In this document: positions 34,274-46,160 of the stretch, piece by piece
Position numbering within the stretch: the first letter of the stretch is position 1
How the letters are laid out: every line of letters begins with the position of its first letter
Assembly (NCBI RefSeq): GCF_036898095.1
Contig: NC_090745.1
Location: forward strand, 84,045,178-84,109,177
From: Palaemon carinicauda
Taxonomy: Eukaryota > Arthropoda > Malacostraca > Decapoda > Palaemonidae
Direction of reading: 5' to 3'
Length of the DNA: 64,000 bases
Made by a program: the position numbers and the translations under genes
The notes under the pieces: model-generated
What the model was told of the DNA's origin: nothing
What the model saw: the letters and a program-made list of their open reading frames with translations, nothing else
Databases searched by the model: none

Positions 34274-35553
34274 TCTATATCTTGGTGTCGAAAGGTGGCG
34301 ACACAAACGCTATTCAGGCGTTGTCATAGGCAGGTACGCCAAATATACCATTGTTGCCGTAAGCACCAGCATCGCTAGGGGGTAAAATCATCGCCGCCAT
34401 CCTCCTATGTGACTTACGGCGCTGACACAGTCAACCCCTCCTACAGACCAGTATTAGCCCCCCTGCCAATAACGGCAACACCATTAGGGGCAAAGGACCC
34501 TAGAATGGCAGAGAGAAATGGCAATGGTTCCTGTAAAAAAAAACATGCCTTAGCTGAAGGCAGCACTGCCAGTGGAGGCACTGTCGCAAGCAGCGACGCA
34601 TTGCCCGTACAAGTACAATAGGACAGTGAGCCAAAAGGTGGCGGCAAAGCCGCAGACAACGGCACTGTCGTCAGTCTCATAGATCACCCCTCAGGGAGAA
34701 GCCTATCGACGGCCATGGAATGTCACATAATAATAAATTCCATGCAATGTCCGTTTCGGAAAGACTAGGATAAAAAAAGAGAGGTGACGACATGGAGAAA
34801 CTATACCCATGCAATGAAATAAATGCCATGCCGTCAGAGACGGCGGCCGCCGTCCGATAGAGAAATCTCAGAGGCTAAGAGATAGCAGCCATTCATGCAA
34901 GTCGGCGCACCGACATGATGACATTACCCTTCGCAAAGGAGAGTTCCAAAAGACTGCGCAGTCCTAGCATGAGAGATCACGAGCGAATGCAGAATAGCTA
35001 AGCCTAATAAGACGATGCCACAGGTAAATCGAGAAATCCCGGAGGCTATGAAGGAATGGCAGAACAAGAAAGTCGGAACACCGACAAGGAGAAATCACCC
35101 TTCGCAAAGGGGAACCCCAAAAAACTGCTCAGTCCAACCATGGGAGATCAACAACGTATGTAGCATGGCGGCCGATGAAGAAAACATTTGTCATCATGGT
35201 ACAAAAATTGCCGTTAGTAACGGCACACTTACGTAACAGCATTGCCATCTCCCAAGGCTCTTCCTAAAGCAGAGGCATAAGAGCAATCCCCTATACGAGG
35301 CTTGATCTGCCGTCAGAAACGGTAGTGTTGGTAAGAATGGCAGCAAAGTCAGACGATAATAGTTTCCACAGAGACATCATGCTGTAAGCAAAGGTTGTGG
35401 CGGTACAGGCCACACTGCCTTAAATAGCGACGTATCACTATCGAATGACCAAGAAAAGGAATGCTGTCGGAGACGACCAAGCTATAAGTACCGGCAATGC
35501 CGTCAGTCTGACAACTCGCTCTTACATAAAGGGGTATGCTGACGGGTCTGATA
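34274..35553 (-). other. Orphan leader-like region, possibly the displaced 5' part of D0
   Basis: No gene. Rich in imperfect GCCGTCAG...AACGGC-type inverted motifs similar in style to 9700-9880 in D0. It lies between E and the outer end of the G LTR. Its first bases (TCTATATCTTGGTG) also resemble the TCTATTTTTGGGTG of a DIRS terminus. Assignment to D0 is an inference from style and position. Confidence 0.35.
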
Positions 35554-36020
35554 TGTTGGTTGAATATTGTTTGGTGATTTCAGCATACCATTCACCTGGA
35601 AATGATAATACAGTAGTTACATGAGAATATCAGAACCCAGCATCTTCGCCGACTTGTCTTTTGGGTTGGATGGGATATAATCAGAGACAGACCTCTTATT
35701 GGAATACGTTTAATGTACTTGGGATTACATTGCTCTATGACTCTGGGCTTCCAACAACTGAGTGTCGAGCGTCTCGTAAACAATCTCACAAACTAAATCA
35801 TCAAAACAAACGTATGAGCATCGCTCTCAAAAGACTTAAATCCCACTGCAGTACAAAAGTAAAAAGAATCACATCCTATCTTTGAGGTAATTAATAAATG
35901 CTTGAACCCTAATACCAAAATACATTATTTCAGTTATGAACGATGTATAACATGTTTTATCAATGCAATACGATGTAATGTTGCGCTCAATACATGTAAC
36001 ATTTGAGGTAATACAGTACA
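35554..36020 (-). repeat. G 3' LTR, outer part
   Basis: On the minus strand the LTR would start TGTTATGTATT at 43113, break at 43091, and resume at 36020 down to ...CCAACA at 35554. Read on the plus strand the joined LTR starts TGTT and ends AACA, a perfect 4-bp terminal inversion. Length about 490 bp. The 5 bases outside (35549-35553) are TGATA, the expected target duplication. Confidence 0.7.
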
Positions 36021-36357
36021 TTTTTGGGCTCGAGCCATGTCGTGCTGATGGAAGTTCCTTCATTAGTAGCTTCCTAGGTTATATGTGACTACAGTGATAT
36101 ATCCCAGAGAATTTACCGAAGGTACCCAGAATTCTAACTCCTGGAGCGAATATCCCTTCAAATTTTAAGAAGGGATATCGCGTAAGGACGTAAAGGCACA
36201 CCTCATAGCAATCTGCACCCCAGATAGAGTTTTACGTTCGAGGAGGTGTGGCAAAAATAAAAGGGGGGCCCTTCAAAGGCCATCCCCGTTCCCTACTACT
36301 ATCGATAGTACAACAGCGCCATCCCTACGATAGTGGCCATTCCTTTTATTGTAGCGA
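36021..36357 (+). repeat. D3 left inverted arm
   Basis: Inverted copy of about 42733-43064, starting TTTTTGGGCTCGAGCCATG. Confidence 0.88.
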
Positions 36358-37868
36358 TTTCGATCGGCGGCTGCCGACGTTGCCGACGTTGCCGGCGGGG
36401 GCTGCCGACGTTGCAGGCGGGGGCCTGCGACGTTGCCGGCGGCTGACGGCATGATAGCCTTTTGCCGGCCTGGCCGGCAACCAAGATGGCTGCCGACAAT
36501 CATGGACTGTCGGCGGACATTGCCGGCGGCTGCCGACATGGCTGGCGGCTGACGGCATATTCGCTAGCTGCCGGCATGGCTGGCAGTTACGTCCATGATG
36601 GCCGTGAGTGGGTTGTCCCTTCTGTCCCCAAAGTTCTTCAGTCCTCCCTTGGACTGTTGCTATAGGTTCTGTTGCCTGTGTGCTGCCGACAAAGTCAGTG
36701 CTGACTCGGTAGGCAGCGCGCCGACTGTACTTGTACTGTCAGCGGGTTGCCGGCAACAGTACTGTAGCTATATAGAAGCCTGAATGTTACATTCTCCCCT
36801 TCTATTAGAACCTTCTTTCGGAAAAAAGGCAGTCTATTAGACTTTTACTTCCTTAATTACTGTATACATTTACAGTAAAGGATAGCCCTTTTTTCCATAC
36901 TGTCTCTCTCTCTGTCTCGCTAGTTCTGCCGGGTATGCCGGCAAGTCCTAGCTAGACCGGCAACATGCCGGATCAACTACTCTATAGGTTATACAGATAG
37001 CCAGTATATCTCAGTATAGTATATACTGTATATAGAAAACTACTATATTTCTTGTACTAGTAGTTATTTCCAATATATTTTGGATATCCAGCTCGGGCAT
37101 TTACTGAGCCTAATCCTATATTGAATGAATATGATTTCTTCAATATCCTGATTGGAAATCAGTTTAGGATTACCCTACAGTATTAAATACTTCAAGGCAA
37201 GAGTTATACACTCCTAACCTTTAAAAGGTACAGCCTTTTCTTGAGTCTCCCTGATCAGGAAACTCTATAATTAAATATAGTAGGAAGACTACAGCAAATG
37301 ACCTGAGTCGGATATACTAATATATGTCTTTAATTTTCTAGTCCATCTGGCTTTATGCTGGATGGACCCTTCTGTCTTATGCTAGCATAATGACTAGATT
37401 ACAGTACATAGGTACAGTAGTAGATAATTTGCTATATAGACTTACTGCATTTAGAAAACTACAGTACCATGATACAGTAGTATTTTCTAGCATACCTTGG
37501 GTATCCTTCAGCGAGTTTTTCTGCTGATACCGCTTATATATTGAAAGAATATTTTCTTCAATAGTCTGATTTAGAATCAGTCATCCTGACCCCCACAGTA
37601 TTAACATTTTTTGGGACAGTTACTTGATTCTTCTCTACCCCTAGGGGTGAGAACCCTTCCTACTTGGATTTTCTCAACAGAGAAAGCTCCATGTAGTTAA
37701 TACTGAGGGGAGGTAGCAGCATTTGCTCGCGGTGGTACACAAGTATGTATCTCCTACTATCCCTTTATAGCTTACTATCCTAAGCTATTCTGTTGTAGAT
37801 GACATTTACATGTTGATTATCAGTGTAATAATCCCTTGTATACTCATTTGGTTTTCCTTTCTTTACAG
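36358..37868 (+). other. D3 leader region
   Basis: No gene. 36360-36600 is an especially dense run of CTGCCGACGTTGCCGGCGG-like motifs, with more CCGG palindromes at 36700-36970. It ends at the gag acceptor-like signal. Confidence 0.6.
37841..37868 (+). promoter_or_regulatory. D3 splice-acceptor-like site before gag
   Basis: TACTCATT at 37841-37848, pyrimidine tract, TTACAG ending at 37868. Confidence 0.65.
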
Positions 37869-39590
37869 GAGGAACACCAGAAATCTTGTGCTGCGGTCCC
37901 CTGCAAAGCCAAGAGTAAGGACTTTTACGGTCATAATACTTGCAGGTTGCATGCCCCCTGCAATATCATTTCCGGATCCCTACATTATTGGAACCCACAG
38001 GGTTGCAATATATGTCGGACATTGATGTCTGAAGGTTTTGATAATCCCAAGTCTACAGAGTCTAGGGATATAACTCAGTATAAATTACGTAACTGGGTGA
38101 GAGGCTTGCGAAAGATCTCTCCGGGACCTTTCCTACCTAATGATAGGATGCGTAAGCTATTATTTCCAAAGCTAAGTGAGGAAATAGTAGTGCCTCAGGA
38201 GCCAACTACATCCCCTGATGGGCGAGAAAACCTTTGGGATCGAGGGCAAGAAGTGCCCTAAGGTAGAAGAGAAATATGTTGTGTCGGACTTTCCTCCGCC
38301 TATGCCGGCTAAAGAACCACCGATGTCAACATCTTCGTCTTCTACCCATCTATTGGATAATGTGGTGCAGTTATGTATCCAACTAAAGAATCAGATAGAG
38401 AGCTTTGGTAAACAAAGCAAAAAGCAGGAAGTAAAACACAAGATAGAACCTTGTAAAGCTTCTCTTGTTGCTTCCTACGGGTCAGTCAAACGACCCATGA
38501 ATCAAGACCTTCTTACATGCTCCATAACCAATCCCTGGAGGTTTGCGGAGCAGATGTCGATTTCAAATGGCAATCTCTACATCTCAGAGAAATTAGGTGC
38601 TGTTCCTTTGGACAAAATCCAATTTTGGCCAAGCTTTGATGCTTTCCCTAATTGTTGGGTTCGATTGTGGTATGAACCAAAGTCAGGAAAAGGAACGAAA
38701 CAAAAGGAGGTCATGATTCTTGACCATGGTAAGGCACAGACTATCCTTTCAGGTAATCTGAAGAGGGCGGCTTATTCAGAGACGAAGGTATTCTCACTGA
38801 ATAACAGACACCCTTCCTTTCTTGCTCCTACTTCACTCGCTTTCCCCTTTATGGGGAAGGCATTTACTTCGGTTACCAAAGCTGTAGAGGCGGGTGAACC
38901 ATGTCCTACACTCGATGAGTGCAAGCCTTTGTCACTAGCCTTTCCCGGTAAGGAAAAGGATTGGAAGGAAGTCCATTTGACATTTTCGGTAGGAAAATTA
39001 GACAAGGATATCGCAAGTCGACAATTTAATGTATGTCTCCCTATTTTGTCCGATTTGCTCGTTTAATGAACTCGAGTCAAAGAAAAGACTTGCGACATCC
39101 CTTTCTCTACAAAACTACATAGAGTTGTGTTCAACCTACGAAAACACCCCAGGCATGCTCATGGTCATAGCCAAAATGCATATGGCTACCTTGGTAAAGG
39201 ACCTTTACGCCTTTGTGAAGGCTAGGAGAGCATGTAGAGAGTTTGTGTTCGCTGCTGCAACAGTGAAACACGAAACAAGGAAGCTAATATCTTCCTCCAT
39301 CTGAGGTAAAGACCTCTTCCCACAAGAGGTCATTAAGGAAGTAATTAAGAATGCCACCATGGAGAACATAAGTCTTCTCTAGAAATGGGGCATTCCCTCA
39401 AAGAGAAAATCTTCTGTGGTTGTGGGTCCCCAACCTAAAAAGAAGATCGAAATTACTGGAAATATTCCAGTGACCACAATGGTACAGGCAAGTGGTCAAA
39501 AGTCTAATCCTGCTGATTATTTGAAGCATAAAGACGCTTCGGCTAGGAGGAACTTTCCCTCAGGATCGCAGGACCTTCGATCCTTTGGTC
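37869..39590 (+). pseudogene. D3 gag pseudogene
   Basis: N terminus SCAAVPC ... DFYGHNTCRLHAPC ... YWNPQGCNICRTL, with Tyr in place of the third Cys. Then NWVRGLRKISPGPF. The frame stops near 38261 and resumes in another frame (38218-39066) with the conserved NPWRFAEQM domain, then 39029-39304 (MAKMHMATLVKDLYAF region). TGA at 39302-39304 and further breaks follow. The Arg/Gly-rich tail seen in D1 and D4 is not evident. The boundary with RT near 39590 is approximate. Confidence 0.78.
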
Positions 39591-40585
39591 CAGAGCCTAT
39601 TCGAAATGAGCCATTGGTGGGAAACAGAAATGTCCCTACTTTCGTCGTCTTACCTTCTCCTACAGTTCAAAACCCTCCTGGAGGAGTATACCTGAGAGCT
39701 GTAGAGCATACAGGTAGTAAGAAAGCTATGGCTCGTCGAGTTCCAGGGAAGGCCATTTTCTGTTCACGGAAGGACTCGAGAAATCTCCGAGTCATTCTGA
39801 ACCTGTTGCCACTCGACAAGTTTATAGTAAACTACACGTTCCGAATGTTAATCCTTCTGAACATATGGACCTTGTTCCTATTAAGGGTGTTCGTAGTCTT
39901 ACCAGACCTGAAAGATGTCCCCCGGAACCTTCCAGCCGACCACCCCCCTTCCTCCTATCTAGGATTCATGTCACGAAGAGTAATATTCATCCTAGAATAG
40001 ATACGTATCAGACTCACAGTCCTAAGTATCTTCATATAGATGACCCGGTTCCCGGGACATCGCAGATGCAAGATTTGCCTCTAGAAGTCTCGACTTTCTC
40101 CAGATCTATGGTTTCGATGGCTAAGAAACCATCGAAGCTTTCAGTCAGTCACATCAACTCAATTTCCTATTGGGGATTTAAAAGGAGCTCACAAGGTCCG
40201 TCAAGAGACTCAGCTGATCGATCAGATTCCCGAAACGCTAGCAAGGGAAAACGCTAAACTTTCCCTGGTTCGCAATTCTGACAGACCTTGTACAATGAGC
40301 ACATCGGAAGGATGCGTTAGGGGTCTGGAGAAGTTACCCATCCCTTGCTTAAAGGAATGGCACCTAACAGCAGTTCACTTACAACTGATCCACGAGGTGA
40401 CGGTGGATACTCTATCTCAATCCAAGGAGATAGAGCTGGAATGGTCCATGGACGTAGACATATTCCATCCCAGATGGGAACAAGTCCCGGAACTGCAGCT
40501 CGATCTTTTCATCACGAGCATCTTCAAGATAGTACCTCATTACATAGCCCCTTACGAGGATCCTCTAATGAGGCTGATAGACTAG
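39591..40585 (+). pseudogene. D3 RT/RNase H remnant, catalytic core deleted
   Basis: Begins with RT blocks SRKDSRNLRVILNLLPLDKF and SSYLGF, then jumps to sequence matching the region after YLDDWLV in D5, so the active-site box is gone. A second deletion removes nearly all of RNase H, joining to EWHLTAVHLQ. The C-terminal part ELQLDLF ... PYEDPLMRLID stops at 40585, short of the usual overlap with YR. This copy could not make RT; if mobilised it would have depended on others. Confidence 0.8.
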
Positions 40586-41643
40586 ATGAGGCCGGTCCTA
40601 GTTCCGACCCTAGCTATATTTCTGAAGATTCAAAAATAAACTGCCTTAGGTTTATCACGGAGAACCCAAACCCCTCATTTCATGAATTTCTTGCCCTAGC
40701 GGTTAGAAAGAGGTTTGGGATCTCAGAAGGCAATATAGAATTCTTAGAAGAATACAAGGCTAAGTCTACTAGAAGACAATATGAGTCTTCCTGGAAGAAG
40801 TGGGTGGAGTTTGTTAAATCAAAAGGACCGAAAGAAATTTCTATGAACTTCTGTCTGTCCTTCTTTGTCCACCTTCATAGCCAGGGGCTGGCGGCCAATA
40901 CGATAAATACGTGCAAATCGGCCTTGACTAGAACTCTCCTATATGCCTTCCAAGTGGATCTGGCAAATGAAATCTTGTTATGTAGACTTAGGCCTGCAGC
41001 ACCATCAAAGCCCATCTCTTGATCTTTGGACAAGGTCTTACATTATGCCTCATCGGTGAACAATGAAGATTGTTCTCTTAAGGATCTAACCCAAAAGATT
41101 ATTTTCCTGTTCGCAATAGCCTCTGGGGCTAGAGTTAGTGAAATAGTGGCTCTATCGAGAGATGGGGGCCACATTCAGTTCACAGATTTAGGAGAATTGA
41201 ATCTCTTTCCTGATCCATCATTTCTCGCTAAAAACGAGCTACCCACTAAGAGGTGGGGTCCCTGGAGAATCTGTCCTCTGAAGGAAGATGTCTCTCTATG
41301 TCCTGTAGAGTGTCTAAAGGTCTATCTTCGTAGAACTTCAGACTTCAGGGGAGGACAGCTCTTTAAAGGAGAAACTTCGGGATCAAATTTATCTCTAAAT
41401 CAACTAAGGGCGAAGCTCACCTACTTTATTCGTAGAGCGGATCCGGACAGTACTCCCGCAGGTCATGATCCGAGAAAGATTGCTTCATCACTGAACTTCT
41501 TTCAGTACATGGACTTTGAGCGTCTGCATTCATACACTGGATGGAAATCATCCAGAGTGTTTTACAAACACTATGCAAAACAAGTGCATGAACTGAAACA
41601 CTTTGTAGTGGCGACAGGTAGCGTATTAAAACCTGCCCCCTAA
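40586..41643 (+). pseudogene. D3 tyrosine recombinase, one nonsense codon
   Basis: The best preserved YR in the window by content. The N-terminal domain CLRFITENPNPSFHEFLALA ... RRQYESSWKKW is open, then a small in-frame deletion near 40975. A single TGA at 41020-41022 replaces the Trp of SWSLDKV. The remainder to 41643 is open, with all four catalytic residues: SGARVSEI (Arg), GHDPRK (His and Arg) and YKHYAKQ (Tyr). The N terminus is shortened relative to D1 and D5 because the RT overlap is deleted. Confidence 0.85.
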
Positions 41644-41689
41644 TTTTTGTGATAAACTATTTTTGGTTTGGGTCCTCACTTGTCCTCGG

Positions 41690-41812
41690 ACATGCACTGG
41701 ATAAGAATCATTCAGGATGTTCTACAAACACTATGTTAGGCTAGTCCATGATCTGAAGCAATATGTGGTGACGTCAGGTAACTTATTTACTCTGCCGTTT
41801 ATTCTACGATGA
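41690..41812 (+). pseudogene. Extra diverged copy of the YR tyrosine box
   Basis: Just after the D3 YR stop, a frame reads FRMFYKHYVRLVHDLKQYVV and TSGNLF, matching the YR C terminus (VFYKHYAKQVHELKHFVV) but diverged. It includes its own Tyr and ends at a stop near 41812. It is either a tandem partial duplication or a piece of another subfamily brought in by template switching. Confidence 0.7.
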
Positions 41813-42561
41813 ACAGATAATTGACTGGGACTGTCAGTTAAGGGGAGAGGAAGTCATCCTTTTTAAGTATGTCTTCTTTTATTTAAGTGTTACCATGGTA
41901 ACACTAGCTCTGTTCTAAAATCCCAGGTGTGGAATTATACAGATAGCTCTAGTGCCGGTGTACGAAGTACATAGTGCAGTTAATGGTAACCAGTACAGGT
42001 ATTATGAAGAGCAATTATCTTTTATCTTCTCTTCAATCTAAGAGTGGTATTTCTTGACTTCATTCCTTCAAGAAAAAAATACGATTCCTGTACTCGTTTC
42101 AGGTATAATCCCATTGTCAGACTACATTCGTTTTGTTAACCATCTCTTGTAGTCATTTATTAGAAATAAATTTCTATTAGAATGTAGTGCGTAGTGCGTC
42201 CACCTTCGCCAGACAATTGTATCTATACATGCCAGACTTTTTATCTATCTAGAATGCATCCTTCACATATTTGTATGCATCAAAAGTTAGACATAAGAGA
42301 CACTGATGTCTTTTGGGCCAAATATACAACCTGAGACTATTTGTATATCCAGTGTGTACTTAAGTTTGGTCATACCTTTTCAACTGTCCAGATGACTCTT
42401 CCCTGTAGGAGGTAGGAAGCACTAACATTGTTTATGATTAGTGATGATGATATATAACAGTATTGTCACTAGTCTCATATGGTCAGTTTGACCATTGAAA
42501 AGGTTGATATAAGGTTTAGGCACTGATGGAAAATCCACAGATACATTAATGCTCTGGTATG
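41813..42561 (+). other. D3 3' non-coding region
   Basis: AT-rich, no gene seen. Shares the GTAGGAGGTAGGAAGCACTAAC block near 42400 with D1 and D5. Confidence 0.6.
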
Positions 42562-42657
42562 CTTCCATCAGCACGACATGGCTCGAGCCCAAAAAACGGA
42601 TTTTGAGCGAAGCGAAAAATCTATTTTTGGGTGAGATAGCCATGTCGTCCTGATGGA
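42562..42657 (+). repeat. D3 internal complementary region
   Basis: Inverse of the left terminus (42562-42596), a spacer with GAGCGAAGCG, inverse of the right terminus (42623-42656). Confidence 0.9.
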
Positions 42658-43090
42658 CCCACCCATCTCTTCTGTAGAAGAGATCTTCAGTTTCCCTCCC
42701 GTAGTACTGTATCTATAAAAGCCTATGCTCAATGCTACATGGAATGGCCATTATCGTAGGGATGGTGCTGTTGTACTATCGATAGTAGTAGGGAACGGGA
42801 TGGCCTTTGAAGGGCCCCCCTTTTATTTTTGCCACACCTCTTCGAACGTAAAACTCTATCTGGGGTGCAGATTGCTATGAGGTGTGCCTTTACGTCCTTA
42901 CGCGATATCCCTTCTTAAAATTTGAAGGAATATTCGCTCCAGGAGTTAGAATTCTGGGTACCTTCGGTAAATTCTCTGGGATATATCACTGTAGTCACAT
43001 ATAACCTAGGAAGCTACTAATGAAGGAACTTCCATCAGGACGACATGGCTATCTCACCCAAACATAAATTTTTCGCTTCGCTCAACATCC
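42658..43090 (+). repeat. D3 right inverted arm
   Basis: Inverted copy of the left arm from 42733 on, then terminal spacer ATAAATTTTTCGCTTCGCTC and AACATCCG to 43090. Confidence 0.88.
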
Positions 43091-43130
43091 GTTTATTACA
43101 ATAATACATAACAGTCTTCTCCCCCTTAAC
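43091..43130 (-). repeat. G LTR stub and polypurine tract
   Basis: On the minus strand a GTTAAGGGGGAGAAGAC purine tract (43130-43114) is followed directly by TGTTATG (from 43113), the start of the 3' LTR. The LTR is cut after 23 bp by D3. Confidence 0.75.
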
Positions 43131-43148
43131 TTGATATTGTAAAAATCT

Positions 43149-44340
43149 TTATAAATCTAATCTCTCAGGAGGCTTTCCTCTATTAATCCTATCAGGAAGC
43201 ACTCTAACCTCATCTTGTACTGGTACATGAATTGATTCTGAATCTACATTTGATGTTGGAGCATCTTGGTTAATATTTGACTCATTTGATCTAACTACTT
43301 CTGAAAGTTTTCCATCTCTAACATTCATATGCTCTACTGTATTTCTGTTTAATGGCTGTAATTGATCAACATGACGTTTTACAATCTTTCCACCAACTTG
43401 AACATCATAATGTAAATTTCCTATCTCTCTTACAATCTCTCCTGGTACCCACTTCTCTGGAGTGTTGTGCGATCTTACCATGACATCAGATAAAGGTAAA
43501 AATGTCTTACTTTTGGAAGATTTTCTACTTGTTCATACCCTTTATCGTCTAAATCGCTTTGCAAACTTGGATACAACAAATCTAACTTACACCTAATTCT
43601 CCTCCCCATCAACAAATATGATGGTGTCACGCCTGTTGTGCTGTGCGGCGTTGTTCTATAAGACAATAAAAACTTTGATGCATGTACAAATATGTTACCT
43701 GAATTTGCTTTTCTACACTTCATATTGTGTTTAAATGTTTGAACAAACCTTTCGGCCTCTCCATTGGTAGAGGGATGATAAGTTGCTGAAAATGTATGTT
43801 TCATTCCATTGACGTTACAAAATTCTTTAAACTCTTGTGAGGTAAATTGTGGACCATTATCTGTAACAATTCTTTCTGGAATACCATGTTTAGAAAAAAT
43901 TAGCATTAACTCTTTTATTGTGGTATAAGACGTTGTTGTCTTCATTGGAATTACTTCTGGCCAGTTACTGTAAGCATCTACGACTATCAAAAACAAATCA
44001 TTTAAAAAAGGACCTGCAAAATCTATATGCACTCTTTGCCATGGATACCTGGGTAACTCCCATGGGTGCATGAGGATTGTTCTGTTGCATAACACAATTC
44101 ATACAATTCCTTATACTGTATAAGATTCCACATCTTTATCTACACCTGGCCACCATACTAAAGTTCTTGCAATTGACTTTGATCTTACAATACCTTGGTG
44201 ATCAGCATGTATTTCAAACAACACCTTATTCGTCAGTGAATTAGGAATAACTACCCTTGAACCTCTTATCACTGTTCCTTGTGTTACACTCAGTTCATAC
44301 CATATATCCTTATAGGGTTTACAATTTTCCCCTTTTCCAC
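43149..44340 (-). pseudogene. G integrase
   Basis: Catalytic core frame at 44095-43475: VHIDFAGPF (first Asp), IVTDNGPQF (second Asp) and NGEAERFVQ (Glu), so the DDE triad is intact. The C-terminal part (43481-43149) continues in another frame with EKWVPGEIVREIG and KRHVDQLQP, the GPY/F-type region, and an Asp/Ser-rich tail to the stop at 43149. The zinc-binding N terminus lies within 44340-44100 but is interrupted. At least two frameshifts. Confidence 0.85.
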
Positions 44341-44341
44341 A

Positions 44342-45600
44342 TTAGTCCCTACCTGTCATTAAACTCTCTAAAACCTTACTAAGTACTGGGTTTCCCTTGG
44401 TACTGTGTGCTACATCCTTTGCTGTAATGGATACACCATATACAGAAATTAACAGAATACTATCATCATACTCTCCTGGAGCTTTGTCTACTGGTAATCT
44501 AGATAAAGCATCTGCATTACCCACCTTTGATATTGGACGGTATTCTATATCATAGTGGTACGCGGCTAACGTAATTGCCCAAGGTTGTAGTCTTACAGCT
44601 ACCAACGTAGGTAAACTTACTTTTGGACCCAATATTGCTAGTAAAGGTTTATGATCTGTAACAAGTGTGAACTTTTTTCTACCATAAAGATACATATGAC
44701 ATTTCTTAACTCCATACACTAATGCTAAACCTTCTTTTTCTATTTGAGAGTAATTCCTTTCTCCCTTGTTCAATACTCTAGAAGTGAATGCAATTGGTTT
44801 TTCTGTTCCATCTGGCATTACTTGAGATAATACTGCACCTAAACCTATGTTTGATGCATCACATACTAATTTAACTGGTAAATCCATTTGATAATGTACC
44901 AGGAATGTAGGTGATGTTATTTCCTGTTTGATTCTTTCAAAAGATTCCTGACATACTGTTGTCCACTTACATTCTACACCCTTATTCAACAAATTATACA
45001 ATGGATGCGCAATTGTAGACAAATTCTGAATGAAATTCCCTAAAAAATATTGTAATTCCTTAACATTTTCTAGTACTTTTGTTGATTGTACAGCTTTAAT
45101 CTTCTCTTTAGTTTTGTGAATACCTTTGTCATTAATTACAAAACCTCAGTATTCCACTAAATCAACTTCTGAAATACATTTGCTCTTATTTACTCTAATA
45201 TTATGTTCTTTCAACTTCTTCAGAACTGTTTGCAATCTTTCTCTATGTTCCCTTTTGTCTTTACCAGCAATTAGAATATCATCTATAAAAATGTATACTC
45301 CTTGCATTCCTGAAAAAATCTTATCCATAGTTTGTTGCCATATAGCTGGACTACTTGCAACTCCATAATGTAATCTCTTTGGCCTAACCAAACCTAAGGA
45401 TGTATTCTACTGTACATAATTCTTATGAACTTTCATCCATGGGAAGCTGTTGAAATGCTTGTCTTAAATCTAATTCAGCTAAAAACAGTACATCCTGACA
45501 TAGTTGCAAACGTCTTTCGGATTTAGTAAAGGAGGTTGAGCTACTTAAAGTTGTAGATTCAACGTACTTTGCAATCTCCACATAACCTAACCTGACCATT
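44342..45600 (-). pseudogene. G reverse transcriptase and RNase H
   Basis: The RT palm at 45391-45146 has YGVASSPAIWQQTMD and VYIFIDDILIAGKD, so the two active-site Asp residues are present. RNase H at 45022-44342 has LVCDASNIGLGAVL (Asp), QIEKEGLALVYGV (Glu), LVTDHKPLLAI (Asp) and NADALSRLP (Asp). The RT fingers begin in the preceding frame (45559 end). Breaks occur near 45560-45400 and 45140-45030. RNase H itself is a clean 226-residue frame. Confidence 0.85.
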
Positions 45601-46160
45601 TTCCTTCACAAAAGGTACTAATGGAGTAGCCCAATCTGAATATGTAACCTTTTCCCATGAACCTTCGTTTTCCAATCTCCTGCTTTCTGTTTCAACTGCA
45701 CTTTTCATTGTATACGGTACTGGTCTGGAAGCACAAAATCTAAAAGCACTGTCAGGTTTCAAAACTAAAATTGGCTTTGCGTTCTTTACTGTATTTACTT
45801 TATCTTCAAATACGTCTTGAAACTCTGATATGATATTATCCACAGACATTTCATTTTTGTGTTCCTCTTGTCTAACTGTAACCTTCAAAATACTAGGCCA
45901 ATCTAATTTCAAATACTGTAGCCAATCCAAACCTAGCAAAGTTTGTCGTTTACCTTTTACTACCATTAATGGCATTCTCTCTAATTTCTGTTCTTTGTAC
46001 TGTACTTCTACGTTCGAAGCACCTATTACCTGAATATCAAAATCATTATAACCTTTCAAAACTCTATTTGTACCTTCTAATAACAAAATAGGAATGCTTT
46101 TAGCTGTTTTCTCAGACATAATTCATACATTGGCTGCTGTGTCAACTTGCATCAAAATTG
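45559..46160 (-). pseudogene. G protease and start of RT
   Basis: The protease motif VDTAANV (DTGA with Gly changed to Ala) closes the preceding frame at a TGA (plus 46120-46122). The same frame then runs on from MSEKTAKSIP through LLGLDWLQYLKLDW to RT start residues SRRLENEGSWEKVTYSDWAT and RLCGDCKVR. The TGA is the only break in the protease. Confidence 0.8.

Larger units (their letters stand above)
36021..43090 (+). mobile_element. D3: DIRS-like retrotransposon nested in the G LTR
   Basis: Left arm 36021-36357, leader, gag, remnant RT/RNase H, nearly complete YR, ICR 42562-42657, right arm 42733-43090. About 7.1 kb, shorter than its relatives because most of RT and RNase H is deleted. The ends are TTTTTGGGCTCGAGCC and ...CTCAACATCCG. 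It is a subfamily distinct from D1/D5 (arms and gag differ). Confidence 0.9.
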
